Program-made: the position numbers and the translations under genes
DNA from: Thiothrix eikelboomii
Lineage (GTDB): Bacteria > Pseudomonadota > Gammaproteobacteria > Thiotrichales > Thiotrichaceae
Assembly: GCF_900167255.1 (NCBI RefSeq)
Contig: NZ_FUYB01000006.1
Coordinates: forward strand, 82,677-146,676
Reading direction: 5' to 3'
DNA: 64,000 nucleotides
Notes under the pieces: model-generated
Database searches by the model: none
Told to the model about the DNA's origin: nothing
The model's input: the letters and a program-made list of their open reading frames with translations, nothing else
Shown: positions 8,321 through 16,248 of the stretch, piece by piece
Position numbering within the stretch: the first letter of the stretch is position 1
Layout: each line of letters starts with the position of its first letter

Positions 8321-9074
8321 TCACTGGCGCATGATCAGAAAAGCGTTCATCTCTGTAAATACGTGTGGTGACGACGCTGCCCTGCAAATTGGGAGTGAGT
8401 ACTTGGTAGTCAATCCGCCAACCTAGATTTCTATCCCAGGCATTGGTGCGCATTGACCACCAAGTATATTGATGAGGCTCTTGCGGTAATTCGCGGAAAG
8501 CGTCAACAAAACCATATTCAACAAACACTTTATCTAACCAAGCGCGCTCAGCGGGTAAAAAGCCAGAGAATTTCTGATTGGCCTTCCAATTGACTAAATC
8601 TTCAGGCTTATGGGCAATATTCCAATCACCACAGATAATCGCGTGGCGACCCGACTGCTTTAAGCGGGTGAGCACCGTTTCAAAATGGGCAAGGCAACGG
8701 TATTTAGCGGCCTGACGAAGCTCACCTGAAGAGCCAGAGGGTAAGTACAAGGAGATAACACTTAAGTCACCAAAGCGTGCTTCTAGATAACGACCTTCAG
8801 CATCAAATTCTTCCGAACCCATCCCCTCAATCACCGTGTCCGGTTGAGTGCGGCAATACAAGGCTACACCGCTATAGCCTTTTTTCTGGGCATCATGGTA
8901 ATAACAGTGGTAGCCCGTCGGAAAAAAAGTGGCCGGATCTTCACGTAATTGATGGACTTGGGCTTTAGTTTCTTGAATACAGACGACATCGGCTTGTTGG
9001 GTATTCAGCCAAGCAAAGAAGCCTTTTTTAGCGGCAGAGCGAATGCCATTAACATTAGCAGTGATGATACGCAT
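8298..9074 (-). CDS. xthA: Exodeoxyribonuclease III
   Basis: The 258-residue protein is a full-length ExoIII/AP-endonuclease-family enzyme that acts in base-excision repair on abasic sites and 3' ends. The metal-binding Glu35 is in CIQETK, GDWNIAH carries the catalytic Asp and Asn, and SDHAPVI near the C-terminus carries the catalytic His. It is the last gene of a leftward argD-argF-xthA run, 24 bases after argF. Its 3' end overlaps the convergent RyR gene. Confidence 0.92.
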   Translation of the reverse strand: MRIITANVNGIRSAAKKGFFAWLNTQQADVVCIQETKAQVHQLREDPATFFPTGYHCYYHDAQKKGYSGVALYCRTQPDTVIEGMGSEEFDAEGRYLEARFGDLSVISLYLPSGSSGELRQAAKYRCLAHFETVLTRLKQSGRHAIICGDWNIAHKPEDLVNWKANQKFSGFLPAERAWLDKVFVEYGFVDAFRELPQEPHQYTWWSMRTNAWDRNLGWRIDYQVLTPNLQGSVVTTRIYRDERFSDHAPVIIDYRYP

Positions 9075-9098
9075 AGGTCTGCACTCGTGGATTAAGGA

Positions 9099-10016
9099 TT
9101 AATGAGGAAAGCCCAGTAATAAGGCTTCCATTAACGCTTTTTGAGCATGTAAGCGATTTTCAGCCTCATCCCAAACCACACTTTGTGGGCCATCAATTAC
9201 GGCTGCAGATACTTCTTTACCCCGATAAGCTGGTAAGCAGTGCATAAAAATAGCATCGGGATGCGCCAAAGCCATTAAATCATCTGTGACCTCGAACCCC
9301 GCAAACGCTAGCTCACGCTGCTTTTTTTCAGCTTCTTGCCCCATGCTGGCCCAAGTATCGGTCGTGACGAGATCAGCATTTTGGACGGCCTCTTGTGGAG
9401 TCGCACAGAAGCTGAGCTGAGCAGCATTAGCTGCCACAATGCTTGCCTTGGGTTGATAGCCTTGTGGGGTACAAATGCGTAGTTTGAAGTTCAGCAGACG
9501 GGCAGCTTCCATCCATGAATGGCACATATTATTGCCATCCCCGACCCAAGCAACAGTACGCCCAGTGGGTAAACCCCGTTGCTCGATCCAAGTCATTAGA
9601 TCGGCTAATAACTGACAAGGGTGATGGGTATCGGTTAAGCCATTGATCACCGGTACACGGGAATAGGCCGCAAAGCGCTCCACTTTATACTGCTCAAAGG
9701 TACGAATCATCACCATATCGACCATACGCGAGATCACCCGCGCTGCATCTTCAATCGGTTCACCTCGGCCTAATTGGCTATCATTCGGCGATAGAAACAG
9801 TGCATGCCCACCTAATTGAGTCATCCCCACTTCAAAGGAGACTCGTGTGCGGGTGGATGCCTTCTCAAAAATCATCGCTAAGCTACGATTTTGCAAAGGG
9901 GTATAAAGCTCGCCACGTTTAGTCATGGCCTTTAAGTCGATGGCGCGTTCAAGCACAGCGAGTAACTCAGCAGAACTAAGATCGCTTAAAGTAAGGAAAT
10001 GTCGGACTGTACTCAT
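9099..10016 (-). CDS. argF: Ornithine carbamoyltransferase
   Basis: The 305-residue enzyme makes citrulline from ornithine and carbamoyl phosphate in arginine synthesis. The carbamoyl-phosphate loop STRTR is at residues 54-58, followed by the FLSPNDSQLGRGE block, HPCQ and the ornithine-side HCLPAYRG motif. Length and motifs are those of ordinary anabolic OTCases. It lies 37 bases downstream of argD in the same orientation, so the two probably form an arginine operon. Confidence 0.96.
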   Translation of the reverse strand: MSTVRHFLTLSDLSSAELLAVLERAIDLKAMTKRGELYTPLQNRSLAMIFEKASTRTRVSFEVGMTQLGGHALFLSPNDSQLGRGEPIEDAARVISRMVDMVMIRTFEQYKVERFAAYSRVPVINGLTDTHHPCQLLADLMTWIEQRGLPTGRTVAWVGDGNNMCHSWMEAARLLNFKLRICTPQGYQPKASIVAANAAQLSFCATPQEAVQNADLVTTDTWASMGQEAEKKQRELAFAGFEVTDDLMALAHPDAIFMHCLPAYRGKEVSAAVIDGPQSVVWDEAENRLHAQKALMEALLLGFPH

Positions 10017-10053
10017 ATCAGCTCTCTGGCATCCGGCACAATAAAGAGCGAGA

Positions 10054-11235
10054 TTATAAAAAATCCCGTATTAAATCTATGACTGTAGTGATGATCTGAT
10101 CCGCTTGTTGCTGAGTAATGACTAAAGGTGGCAACAAGCGGATAACATTTCCTGCGGTGACATTAATTAAAATCCCTTTAGCCAAACCTTGCTTGACTAA
10201 TTCGCCGCAATCACGCTCGAGTTGAATGCCGATCATGAGGCCTTTACCACGCACTTCTTTTACGCCCGCCACCTCAGCTAAGCCTGTACGGAAACCCGTT
10301 AAGAAGTATTCACCTAATTCAGTGGCGCGTTGGGCAAGTTGCTCTTGTTCCATCACCTCAACGACCGCTAAACCTGCGCGACAAGCAAGAGGATTGCCGC
10401 CAAAGGTTGAACCATGATTTCCATAGCCAAATACACTCGCAGCTTTGCCCCGTGCTAAACAAGCACCAATCGGCATGCCATTACCTAGCGCTTTTGCCAG
10501 CGTCATGACATCCGGTTGAATGCCAGTATGTTGAAAGGCAAACCATTTGCCTGTGCGGCACATACCCGTTTGGATTTCATCAGTGATTAATAAGCAGTCA
10601 TATTGATCACAGAGTTCGCGCAAACGCGGTAGATAGTCTGCGCTAGGAATTTGTACGCCACCTTCGCCTTGAACGGGTTCAACCAAGACCGCCACAATAT
10701 TAGGATCAGTGGCTAATTGCTGGGCAACAGCTTCCGCCTCACCATATTGCACCCGCACAAAGCCTGCTAATAACGGACCAAAACCCGCTTGAGCTTTCGG
10801 ATTCCCCGTTGCGGTTACTGTTGCCATCGTGCGCCCGTGGAAAGCATTACTCATGACAATAATTACTGGGCATTCAATACCCTTATTATGTCCATACAAA
10901 CGCGCAATCTTAATGGCAGCTTCATTCGCTTCTGCACCAGAGTTACAGAAAAACGCATTATCCATCCCAGCTAAGGCACAGAGGCGCGCACCTAAAGCCT
11001 GCTGATTTTCAATTTGATAAAGATTAGAGGTATGAATCAAGCGCTGGGCTTGTTCACAAATCGCCGCAGCGACCTCTGGGCGGGCATGGCCTAAGCTACA
11101 TACAGCCACGCCAGCAACTGCGTCTAAATATTCCTTACCTTCGGTATCAAAGAGCACAGCACCTTGGCCACGAGCAAAGGTGACAGGTAAGCGAGCATAG
11201 GTTGGCATTAATGTTTCTTTAATTATAGTCGTCAT
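10054..11235 (-). CDS. argD: Acetylornithine aminotransferase
   Basis: This class III PLP-dependent aminotransferase has the FFCNSGAEANEAAIK block, ITDEIQTGMCRTG and TLAKALGNGMPIGA with the PLP lysine. It is of ArgD length (about 393 residues from this start). The open frame extends to 11268, but GGAGGG at about 11241-11246 (minus strand) places the start at the ATG at 11235; the extra codons would translate the ribosome site. Followed by argF, it should convert N-acetylglutamate semialdehyde to N-acetylornithine. A strong promoter and a terminator-like hairpin precede it. Confidence 0.93.
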   Translation of the reverse strand: MTTIIKETLMPTYARLPVTFARGQGAVLFDTEGKEYLDAVAGVAVCSLGHARPEVAAAICEQAQRLIHTSNLYQIENQQALGARLCALAGMDNAFFCNSGAEANEAAIKIARLYGHNKGIECPVIIVMSNAFHGRTMATVTATGNPKAQAGFGPLLAGFVRVQYGEAEAVAQQLATDPNIVAVLVEPVQGEGGVQIPSADYLPRLRELCDQYDCLLITDEIQTGMCRTGKWFAFQHTGIQPDVMTLAKALGNGMPIGACLARGKAASVFGYGNHGSTFGGNPLACRAGLAVVEVMEQEQLAQRATELGEYFLTGFRTGLAEVAGVKEVRGKGLMIGIQLERDCGELVKQGLAKGILINVTAGNVIRLLPPLVITQQQADQIITTVIDLIRDFL

Positions 11236-11260
11236 TGCAAACCCTCCAGTTAAGATTGGG

Positions 11261-11294
11261 AAAAACAAAAAGGCAGCCGCTGCAGGCTGCCTTT
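11261..11294 (-). terminator. Terminator-like hairpin in the argD leader
   Basis: A perfect 10-base-pair stem (11269-11278 with 11285-11294, AAAGGCAGCC and its complement) has a 6-base loop and is followed on the minus strand by a run of T with one G (11261-11268). It lies only about ten bases downstream of the predicted argD transcription start, so it is either an attenuator for argD or the terminator of the upstream methyltransferase gene. Confidence 0.75.
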
Positions 11295-11310
11295 AGTTAT
11301 TCAAAGCTCG

Positions 11311-11339
11311 AATATAGGGGATGAATGCCGCTATGTCAA
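11311..11339 (-). promoter_or_regulatory. Strong sigma70 promoter of the argDF-xthA operon
   Basis: On the minus strand TTGACA (11334-11339) and TATATT (11311-11316) are separated by exactly 17 bases. This is the best promoter match I saw. The predicted start is near 11304, just before the terminator-like hairpin. Confidence 0.75.
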
Positions 11340-11445
11340 TCCAAGCACCTTAGGCACTAGAGAGGTTTATTCAAGCGAATTCAGAGAGTTGAAAATCTCA
11401 GGGTGATCTTTGATTTTAAACGGATATTGATGGGTATTAGGCCGT

Positions 11446-12024
11446 TTAATGTGACCTTTTTTTAATATGATAGACACTAGCGGGTGGGAAATTATTCAGT
11501 ACAAAACTGCTGCGTTCCGCGATGAGGCCATGATGTTGCAGAATTTGAGGCTTCACTGGGCAGCGATGGCCGTAGGTAAATTGAATAAAAACCCCCTGAG
11601 GTTTTAGTACTTGAAACGCACCTTTAAGAATTTCATCAATTTGCTTATCTTTCATGGATAAGAAGGGCAAGCCACTCACTACTGCACCGACGTCCTGTAA
11701 GGGTAAACGGTTGAGGGATTCAGCAGCCCCATTCACAACCAAAGCTTTGGGGTAGTGGGTTTGCATATTTTTGGCGAATTTACGATTCAGCTCAATCAAT
11801 ACCAAATTTTCTTCAGGGATACCGCAAGCCAGTAGTTGACGAGTAAAGACCCCCGTACCAGGGCCTAATTCAACAACCTTACCGACTTCAGCACTTAAAC
11901 CTTTTACCATTTTGCGGGCTAAGCGTTCACTAGACGGTAACACGGATGCGGTAACCAGCGGTGCTTTCATCCACTCTAGCACGAAACTTGAGGTTTCGCG
12001 GAGTTTAACTGTTTTACTTAACAT
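11446..12024 (-). CDS. PmtA-like SAM-dependent methyltransferase (phospholipid N-methyltransferase family)
   Basis: The 192-residue class I methyltransferase has the SAM-binding motif ELGPGTGVFT, an acidic motif II (LIELNRKFA) and a VSGLPF motif, as in the PmtA phosphatidylethanolamine N-methyltransferases and related rRNA adenine methyltransferases. The family makes phosphatidylcholine precursors at the inner membrane face. AGGAG precedes the ATG. It lies between sodB and argD in the same orientation, with a terminator separating it from sodB. Substrate assignment is by family resemblance only. Confidence 0.7.
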   Translation of the reverse strand: MLSKTVKLRETSSFVLEWMKAPLVTASVLPSSERLARKMVKGLSAEVGKVVELGPGTGVFTRQLLACGIPEENLVLIELNRKFAKNMQTHYPKALVVNGAAESLNRLPLQDVGAVVSGLPFLSMKDKQIDEILKGAFQVLKPQGVFIQFTYGHRCPVKPQILQHHGLIAERSSFVLNNFPPASVYHIKKRSH

Positions 12025-12098
12025 AAGTGCTCCTATCGAGGTTACCCTTGTTATTAGTAGGGCTGCTACTGTGGTAGTTCAAGTATTTAATAAAAAAA

Positions 12099-12131
12099 CA
12101 TAAAAAAACCGGGCGTAATAACCCGGCTTCT
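12099..12131 (-). terminator. Rho-independent terminator of sodB
   Basis: CCGGG(C/T) arms flank a short loop within 12109-12126, and on the minus strand the stem runs into a long T tract. It begins about 16 bases after the sodB stop. Confidence 0.8.
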
Positions 12132-12146
12132 TGTTTTTCAGCCTTA

Positions 12147-12731
12147 TTATGCTGCGAAGTTTGCGGCAGCAAAATCCCAGTTCACTAAATTATTTAAGAA
12201 AGTTTCTACAAATTTAGGACGTGCATTGCGATAGTCGATGTAATAAGCATGTTCCCAGACATCAATACACAGCAGTGCCGTATCGCCTGTGGTCAAAGGC
12301 GTGCCGGCTGCACCCATATTAACGATGTCGACTGAGCCATCCGCTTTTTTCACCAGCCAAGTCCAACCGGAACCAAAATTACCGACAGCAGACGCTTGGA
12401 AGGCTTTTTTGAAGTCCTCATAAGAACCCCATTTTTTATTAATGGCCTCTGCCAATGCCCCCGTAGGAGCAGCGCCACCATTTGGCTGCATGCAATTCCA
12501 GAAGAAGGTGTGATTCCACACTTGTGCAGAGTTATTGTAAATACCACCAGAAGAAGTTTTTACGATGTCTTCGAGCGATTTATCTGCAAATTCAGTATTA
12601 GGAATCAGGTTATTCAGGTTGGTAACATAGGCAGCATGATGCTTGCCATAGTGATATTCAAAAGTTTCTGCAGAAATATGCGGGGCTAAAGCATCTTGTG
12701 CATAAGGTAAGGCTGGCAGCGTGAAAGCCAT
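12147..12731 (-). CDS. sodB: Iron superoxide dismutase
   Basis: The 194-residue cytoplasmic enzyme converts superoxide to peroxide. The metal ligands are all present: His27, His74, Asp157 and His161. Gln70 in the AQVWNHTFFWNCM segment is in the position typical of the iron form. No signal peptide is seen. It is monocistronic by structure, ending in its own terminator and divergent from a Bcr/CflA exporter. Confidence 0.96.
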   Translation of the reverse strand: MAFTLPALPYAQDALAPHISAETFEYHYGKHHAAYVTNLNNLIPNTEFADKSLEDIVKTSSGGIYNNSAQVWNHTFFWNCMQPNGGAAPTGALAEAINKKWGSYEDFKKAFQASAVGNFGSGWTWLVKKADGSVDIVNMGAAGTPLTTGDTALLCIDVWEHAYYIDYRNARPKFVETFLNNLVNWDFAAANFAA

Positions 12732-12879
12732 GATATTGCTCCTTGATTTGGTCTTAAATATCGGCTGTTTAAAGGGCGTAAGATAGCCATTTAGAGGCCA
12801 AGGTGCAATAAGCCTCGTTCACAAGCTGGGCTTTTGGTCGTACACTTTCGGGTTTTCCACCAAAATAGAAGCTAACCTG

Positions 12880-14082
12880 ATGCAGCCGAAAATGCCCGGC
12901 CTTGTGGAGTTTGTTACGCTAGTGGCACTCCTTTCTTCGTTAATGGCACTGGCGATTGATGCCATGCTGCCTGCTTTGCCCATTATCGGTGATGATTTAG
13001 GGGTGAGTAATCCTAATGCCCCGCAGTTGATTATTTCTACCGTATTTTTAGGTATGCTCGTCGGGCAAGTCCTCTTTGGCCCACTCTCTGATAGTGTCGG
13101 ACGTAAGCCATTAATTTATTGGGGGCTAGGACTGTTTATGCTCGGTAGTTTGGTGTCGATGTTTGCGCCGAGTTTTGAAATGATGTTGTTCGGACGCATC
13201 TTGCAAGGTATTGGTGTGGCAGCCCCCCGCGTTGTGACAATGGCGTTAGTCCGTGATTGTTATTCTGGGCGTGAGATGGCGCAGATTATGTCATTCACTA
13301 TGATTGTTTTTATTATGGTGCCCGCCATTGCGCCCTCTTTAGGCCAAGGCATTTTATGGGTGGCTGATTGGCGGATGATTTTTGGATCATTTATTTTCTT
13401 ATCAGCACCGATGCTGATCTGGTTTTGGTTGCGTATGCCCGAAACTTGGCCACCACAGAAGCGCCGCCCCTTTGCTTGGCAGGAGCAATGGATCGCCACC
13501 AAAATAGTCTGCAGTAATCGGTTGGTGATGGGATATTCCGTTGTCACAGGCTTGGTCTTTGCGGCTTTTTTAGGTTATTTAAACTCAGTTCAGCAAATTC
13601 TCCAAGAGCAATATGGCTTAGGTGAGCAGTTTCCTTTGTATTTTGCAGCCCTCGCTTTGTCGATTGGCGGCGCTTCTATCGTCAATGCTAAATTAGTGAT
13701 GAAGTTGGGAATGCGACTGTTATCCGCTTACGCCTTGCAGATAGTCTCTGCTTTATCCGCAGTATTTTTAGTGATCGTTTTGTTACAGCAGGGTCAGCCG
13801 CCTTTATGGTTGTTTATGTTGTATTGCTTGATTGCTTTTTTTAGTGTGGGTCTGCTGTTTGGTAATTTAAACGCACTGGCTATGGAAACCATTGGGGATT
13901 ATGCAGGGATCGGTGCGTCCATTATTGGTGTGCTTTCAAGTGCGGTGGCGATTCCTCTGGGTGTTGTGATTGGGCAAGCGTATAACAACACCGTGATTCC
14001 TATTGTACTGGGTTTCCTGATTTTGACGGTACTCGCTTTATTCTTGCAGCGTTGGACAGAGCGTCAACGCAGTCAGGATTGA
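12880..14082 (+). CDS. Bcr/CflA family multidrug efflux MFS transporter
   Basis: The 400-residue protein has about twelve membrane segments. Its layout and motifs are those of the Bcr/CflA drug:H+ antiporters: MLPALP near the start, GQVLFGPLSDSVGRKP after the second helix (motif A) and GRILQGIGVAAPRVV (helix 4). Family substrates include bicyclomycin and chloramphenicol; the actual substrate here is unknown. It is divergent from sodB and convergent with the flippase-like gene. Confidence 0.87.
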   Translation: MQPKMPGLVEFVTLVALLSSLMALAIDAMLPALPIIGDDLGVSNPNAPQLIISTVFLGMLVGQVLFGPLSDSVGRKPLIYWGLGLFMLGSLVSMFAPSFEMMLFGRILQGIGVAAPRVVTMALVRDCYSGREMAQIMSFTMIVFIMVPAIAPSLGQGILWVADWRMIFGSFIFLSAPMLIWFWLRMPETWPPQKRRPFAWQEQWIATKIVCSNRLVMGYSVVTGLVFAAFLGYLNSVQQILQEQYGLGEQFPLYFAALALSIGGASIVNAKLVMKLGMRLLSAYALQIVSALSAVFLVIVLLQQGQPPLWLFMLYCLIAFFSVGLLFGNLNALAMETIGDYAGIGASIIGVLSSAVAIPLGVVIGQAYNNTVIPIVLGFLILTVLALFLQRWTERQRSQD

Positions 14083-14111
14083 AAGCAAGCTCGAGAGCGG
14101 TTTAAGTCAGC

Positions 14112-15059
14112 CTAAAGCTTCGGCTTAGGTAATAACCAACCGACTAAACCGCCTATCAACGCTGAGCCGAGCACAAATAAGTGCAGATTAATGGCTGCAC
14201 TACTGGCGATAGCGGGCGCTAAAAAAGGCAGGAGGGCGGCAATAATCCCTGCTTCATAAGTCCCGATTCCTGCGGGAGCATGCAGAGGGAGGACGCTAGT
14301 TAGTTCACCGGCCACCACCGCAGTAATTAAAACATTCCAAGTGACACCATCAATAAACTGATCCAAAACCCAAGCCAAGGTCAGTAGTTTGACGAGCCAG
14401 TTTAACCAAGTTAAGGCCCAACTCTTGAGAAAGCTCAGCATACTATCGGGTAGGCCAAATAAAGTTTGCTGAGCTAAGGCGCTAAAACGCCCAGTTTTAC
14501 CTGCAAAATGCAGCTCAACTCGATGGCGGAGTAAATAAACTAACGGCGGAATTAGCATCCATAGCAGGATAATAGGAATGGCCAGTCGTCTTAACGGAGT
14601 AACGACGAGCAAAGGATAAATAGCAAAGGCCAAAATGCAGTGTAAATCTAAAAAGCGAAACCATAATAAAGCAGAGACCGATTGTGCATAATTGATCTCA
14701 AAATAACGCTTCATCATCATGGGAAAGCTCAACTCACCCGTGCGAGCAGGCAGTAAATTATTGAATACATTATGCAGTAAAGTCAGACGTAAACAGGCAA
14801 CTGGATACGGACGCAAGGCCGGAAAGTAATCATATAAGCGCCAAGTACGTAGGCCATAACTCACCAGCAGTAAGACAACCGCAATCAGCAATTGCTTCCA
14901 ACTTAAACTGGCCCACGGTTGCAGGATATTTTTCCAGCCTAGCCAGTATTCCACGCCAAGCACAAAGAGGAGCACAATCAACCAAGGCCAAACTTTACTA
15001 AACCAGTGAGGTGGTTTAGAGCTAGAGGTCGGTGGCGGGAGTTGTTTAGTATCTGTCAT
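14112..15059 (-). CDS. YbhN/UPF0104 flippase-like membrane protein (lysylphosphatidylglycerol synthetase TM-domain family)
   Basis: The 315-residue integral membrane protein of about seven or eight helices contains the hallmark NNLLPARTGE segment and a HAPAGIGTYEAG segment near the C-terminus, as in the UPF0104/AglD/MprF transmembrane family. Such proteins are thought to move lipids or lipid-linked sugars. It is divergent from a polyprenyl-phosphate-type glycosyltransferase across 54 bases, which supports a shared lipid or glycan pathway. It lacks the MprF catalytic domain. Confidence 0.8.
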   Translation of the reverse strand: MTDTKQLPPPTSSSKPPHWFSKVWPWLIVLLFVLGVEYWLGWKNILQPWASLSWKQLLIAVVLLLVSYGLRTWRLYDYFPALRPYPVACLRLTLLHNVFNNLLPARTGELSFPMMMKRYFEINYAQSVSALLWFRFLDLHCILAFAIYPLLVVTPLRRLAIPIILLWMLIPPLVYLLRHRVELHFAGKTGRFSALAQQTLFGLPDSMLSFLKSWALTWLNWLVKLLTLAWVLDQFIDGVTWNVLITAVVAGELTSVLPLHAPAGIGTYEAGIIAALLPFLAPAIASSAAINLHLFVLGSALIGGLVGWLLPKPKL

Positions 15060-15081
15060 CGCGATAGGTTTTCCGTATAAT
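15053..15081 (+). promoter_or_regulatory. Candidate promoter of the GT2 gene
   Basis: CTGTCA (15053-15058) and a perfect TATAAT (15076-15081) are spaced by 17 bases. The -35 box overlaps the start of the divergent flippase gene. Confidence 0.55.
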
Positions 15082-15113
15082 CCGCTTGCATTCTAAATGA
15101 TTGGATCAGCATT

Positions 15114-16118
15114 GTGGCGACTGAATATGAAGAAACAGTAAGTATTATCGTACCTTTTTATAATGAAGAAGGTAATGTCTTACCCTTAGTCGAAAGGGTA
15201 CATACCGCGCTCGCTGAATTCACTTTGCCTTGGGAGCTTGTGCTAGTCGATGATGGTAGCACAGATGCAACCCTAGAACGCTTACAGGCAGCGACGGCTC
15301 AATACGGTCAGCATGTTTTTGTCGTCGAATTGCAGCGGAATTTTGGCCAAACCGCTGCTATGCAAGCAGGGATTGATCAAGCGCAAGGGAGCTTATTAGT
15401 CACCTTGGATGGCGATTTGCAAAATGACCCCGCTGATATTCCAGCAATGGTTGCTGACTTGCAGGAGCGGAAGCTAGATTTATTAGTCGGTTGGCGCAAA
15501 GAGCGCAAAGATACTTTAATTCTACGCAAAATCCCCTCACGGATAGCTAATCGGTTAATCCGTAAAGTCACTGGCGTGTATCTGCATGATTACGGTTGCA
15601 GCTTAAAGGTTTACCGTGGTTCGGTGATTCGAAAAGTACGGCTCTATGGTGAAATGCATCGCTTTATTCCTGCTTGGGTCGCAACCACTGTACCGCCCTC
15701 ACGGATTGGTGAGCGCGTCGTCAAGCATAATGAGCGTTTTAGTGGCGAATCTAAATATGGGATTTCGCGTACTTTCAGAGTGATCCTCGATTTGCTCTTC
15801 ATGTGGTATTTTATGCATTACCGCGCTCGTCCTGGGCATTTCTTTGGGGTGATGGGCTTAGGAACAGGTTTAGTCGGCGGCTTAATTCTATTCTGGCTGA
15901 CGATTGAGAAATTTATTTTCGGTGATGATATTGGCGGTCGACCGCTATTGTTAGTTGGTGTGGTCTTGATGATTGCTGCCTTACAGTTTTTAACAACGGG
16001 TATTCTGGCAGAAATGTTAGCACGTACTTATTTTGAAGCTGCAGGGCGTAATGCCTATACGATTCGCGATACTGATGAGCAACCTGAGCGTGCTTGGTAT
16101 TCAGCCTCAGTCACTTGA
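15114..16118 (+). CDS. Family 2 glycosyltransferase, polyprenyl-phosphate (DPM1/GtrB-like) type
   Basis: The 334-residue protein has a GT-A domain with VSIIVPFYNEE at its start, VDDGSTD, and LDGDLQNDP (the DxD metal site), then two C-terminal membrane helices (about 230-300). This is the architecture of enzymes such as GtrB and ArnC that load a sugar on undecaprenyl phosphate. The start is the GTG at 15114; no better in-frame start is seen. The divergent neighbour is a lipid-flippase-like protein. The transferred sugar is unknown. Confidence 0.87.
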   Translation: MATEYEETVSIIVPFYNEEGNVLPLVERVHTALAEFTLPWELVLVDDGSTDATLERLQAATAQYGQHVFVVELQRNFGQTAAMQAGIDQAQGSLLVTLDGDLQNDPADIPAMVADLQERKLDLLVGWRKERKDTLILRKIPSRIANRLIRKVTGVYLHDYGCSLKVYRGSVIRKVRLYGEMHRFIPAWVATTVPPSRIGERVVKHNERFSGESKYGISRTFRVILDLLFMWYFMHYRARPGHFFGVMGLGTGLVGGLILFWLTIEKFIFGDDIGGRPLLLVGVVLMIAALQFLTTGILAEMLARTYFEAAGRNAYTIRDTDEQPERAWYSASVT

Positions 16119-16189
16119 ATAACTGGTTTTGATGGCTTTTAATGGCATCGTACATTGCTCTATTTCTGCTCTATGTTCAGATTCGCCTA

Positions 16190-16216
16190 AAAAGAGCGGT
16201 TTAAATCCGCTCTTTT
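16190..16216. terminator. Bidirectional terminator
   Basis: A perfect 10-base-pair stem AAAAGAGCGG/CCGCTCTTTT with a 7-base loop is flanked by A and T runs, so it works for both convergent genes (glycosyltransferase and ankyrin protein). Confidence 0.85.
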
Positions 16217-16248
16217 ATCGCTTAGTTTCCTAGCTCAAACTAAGCCAT

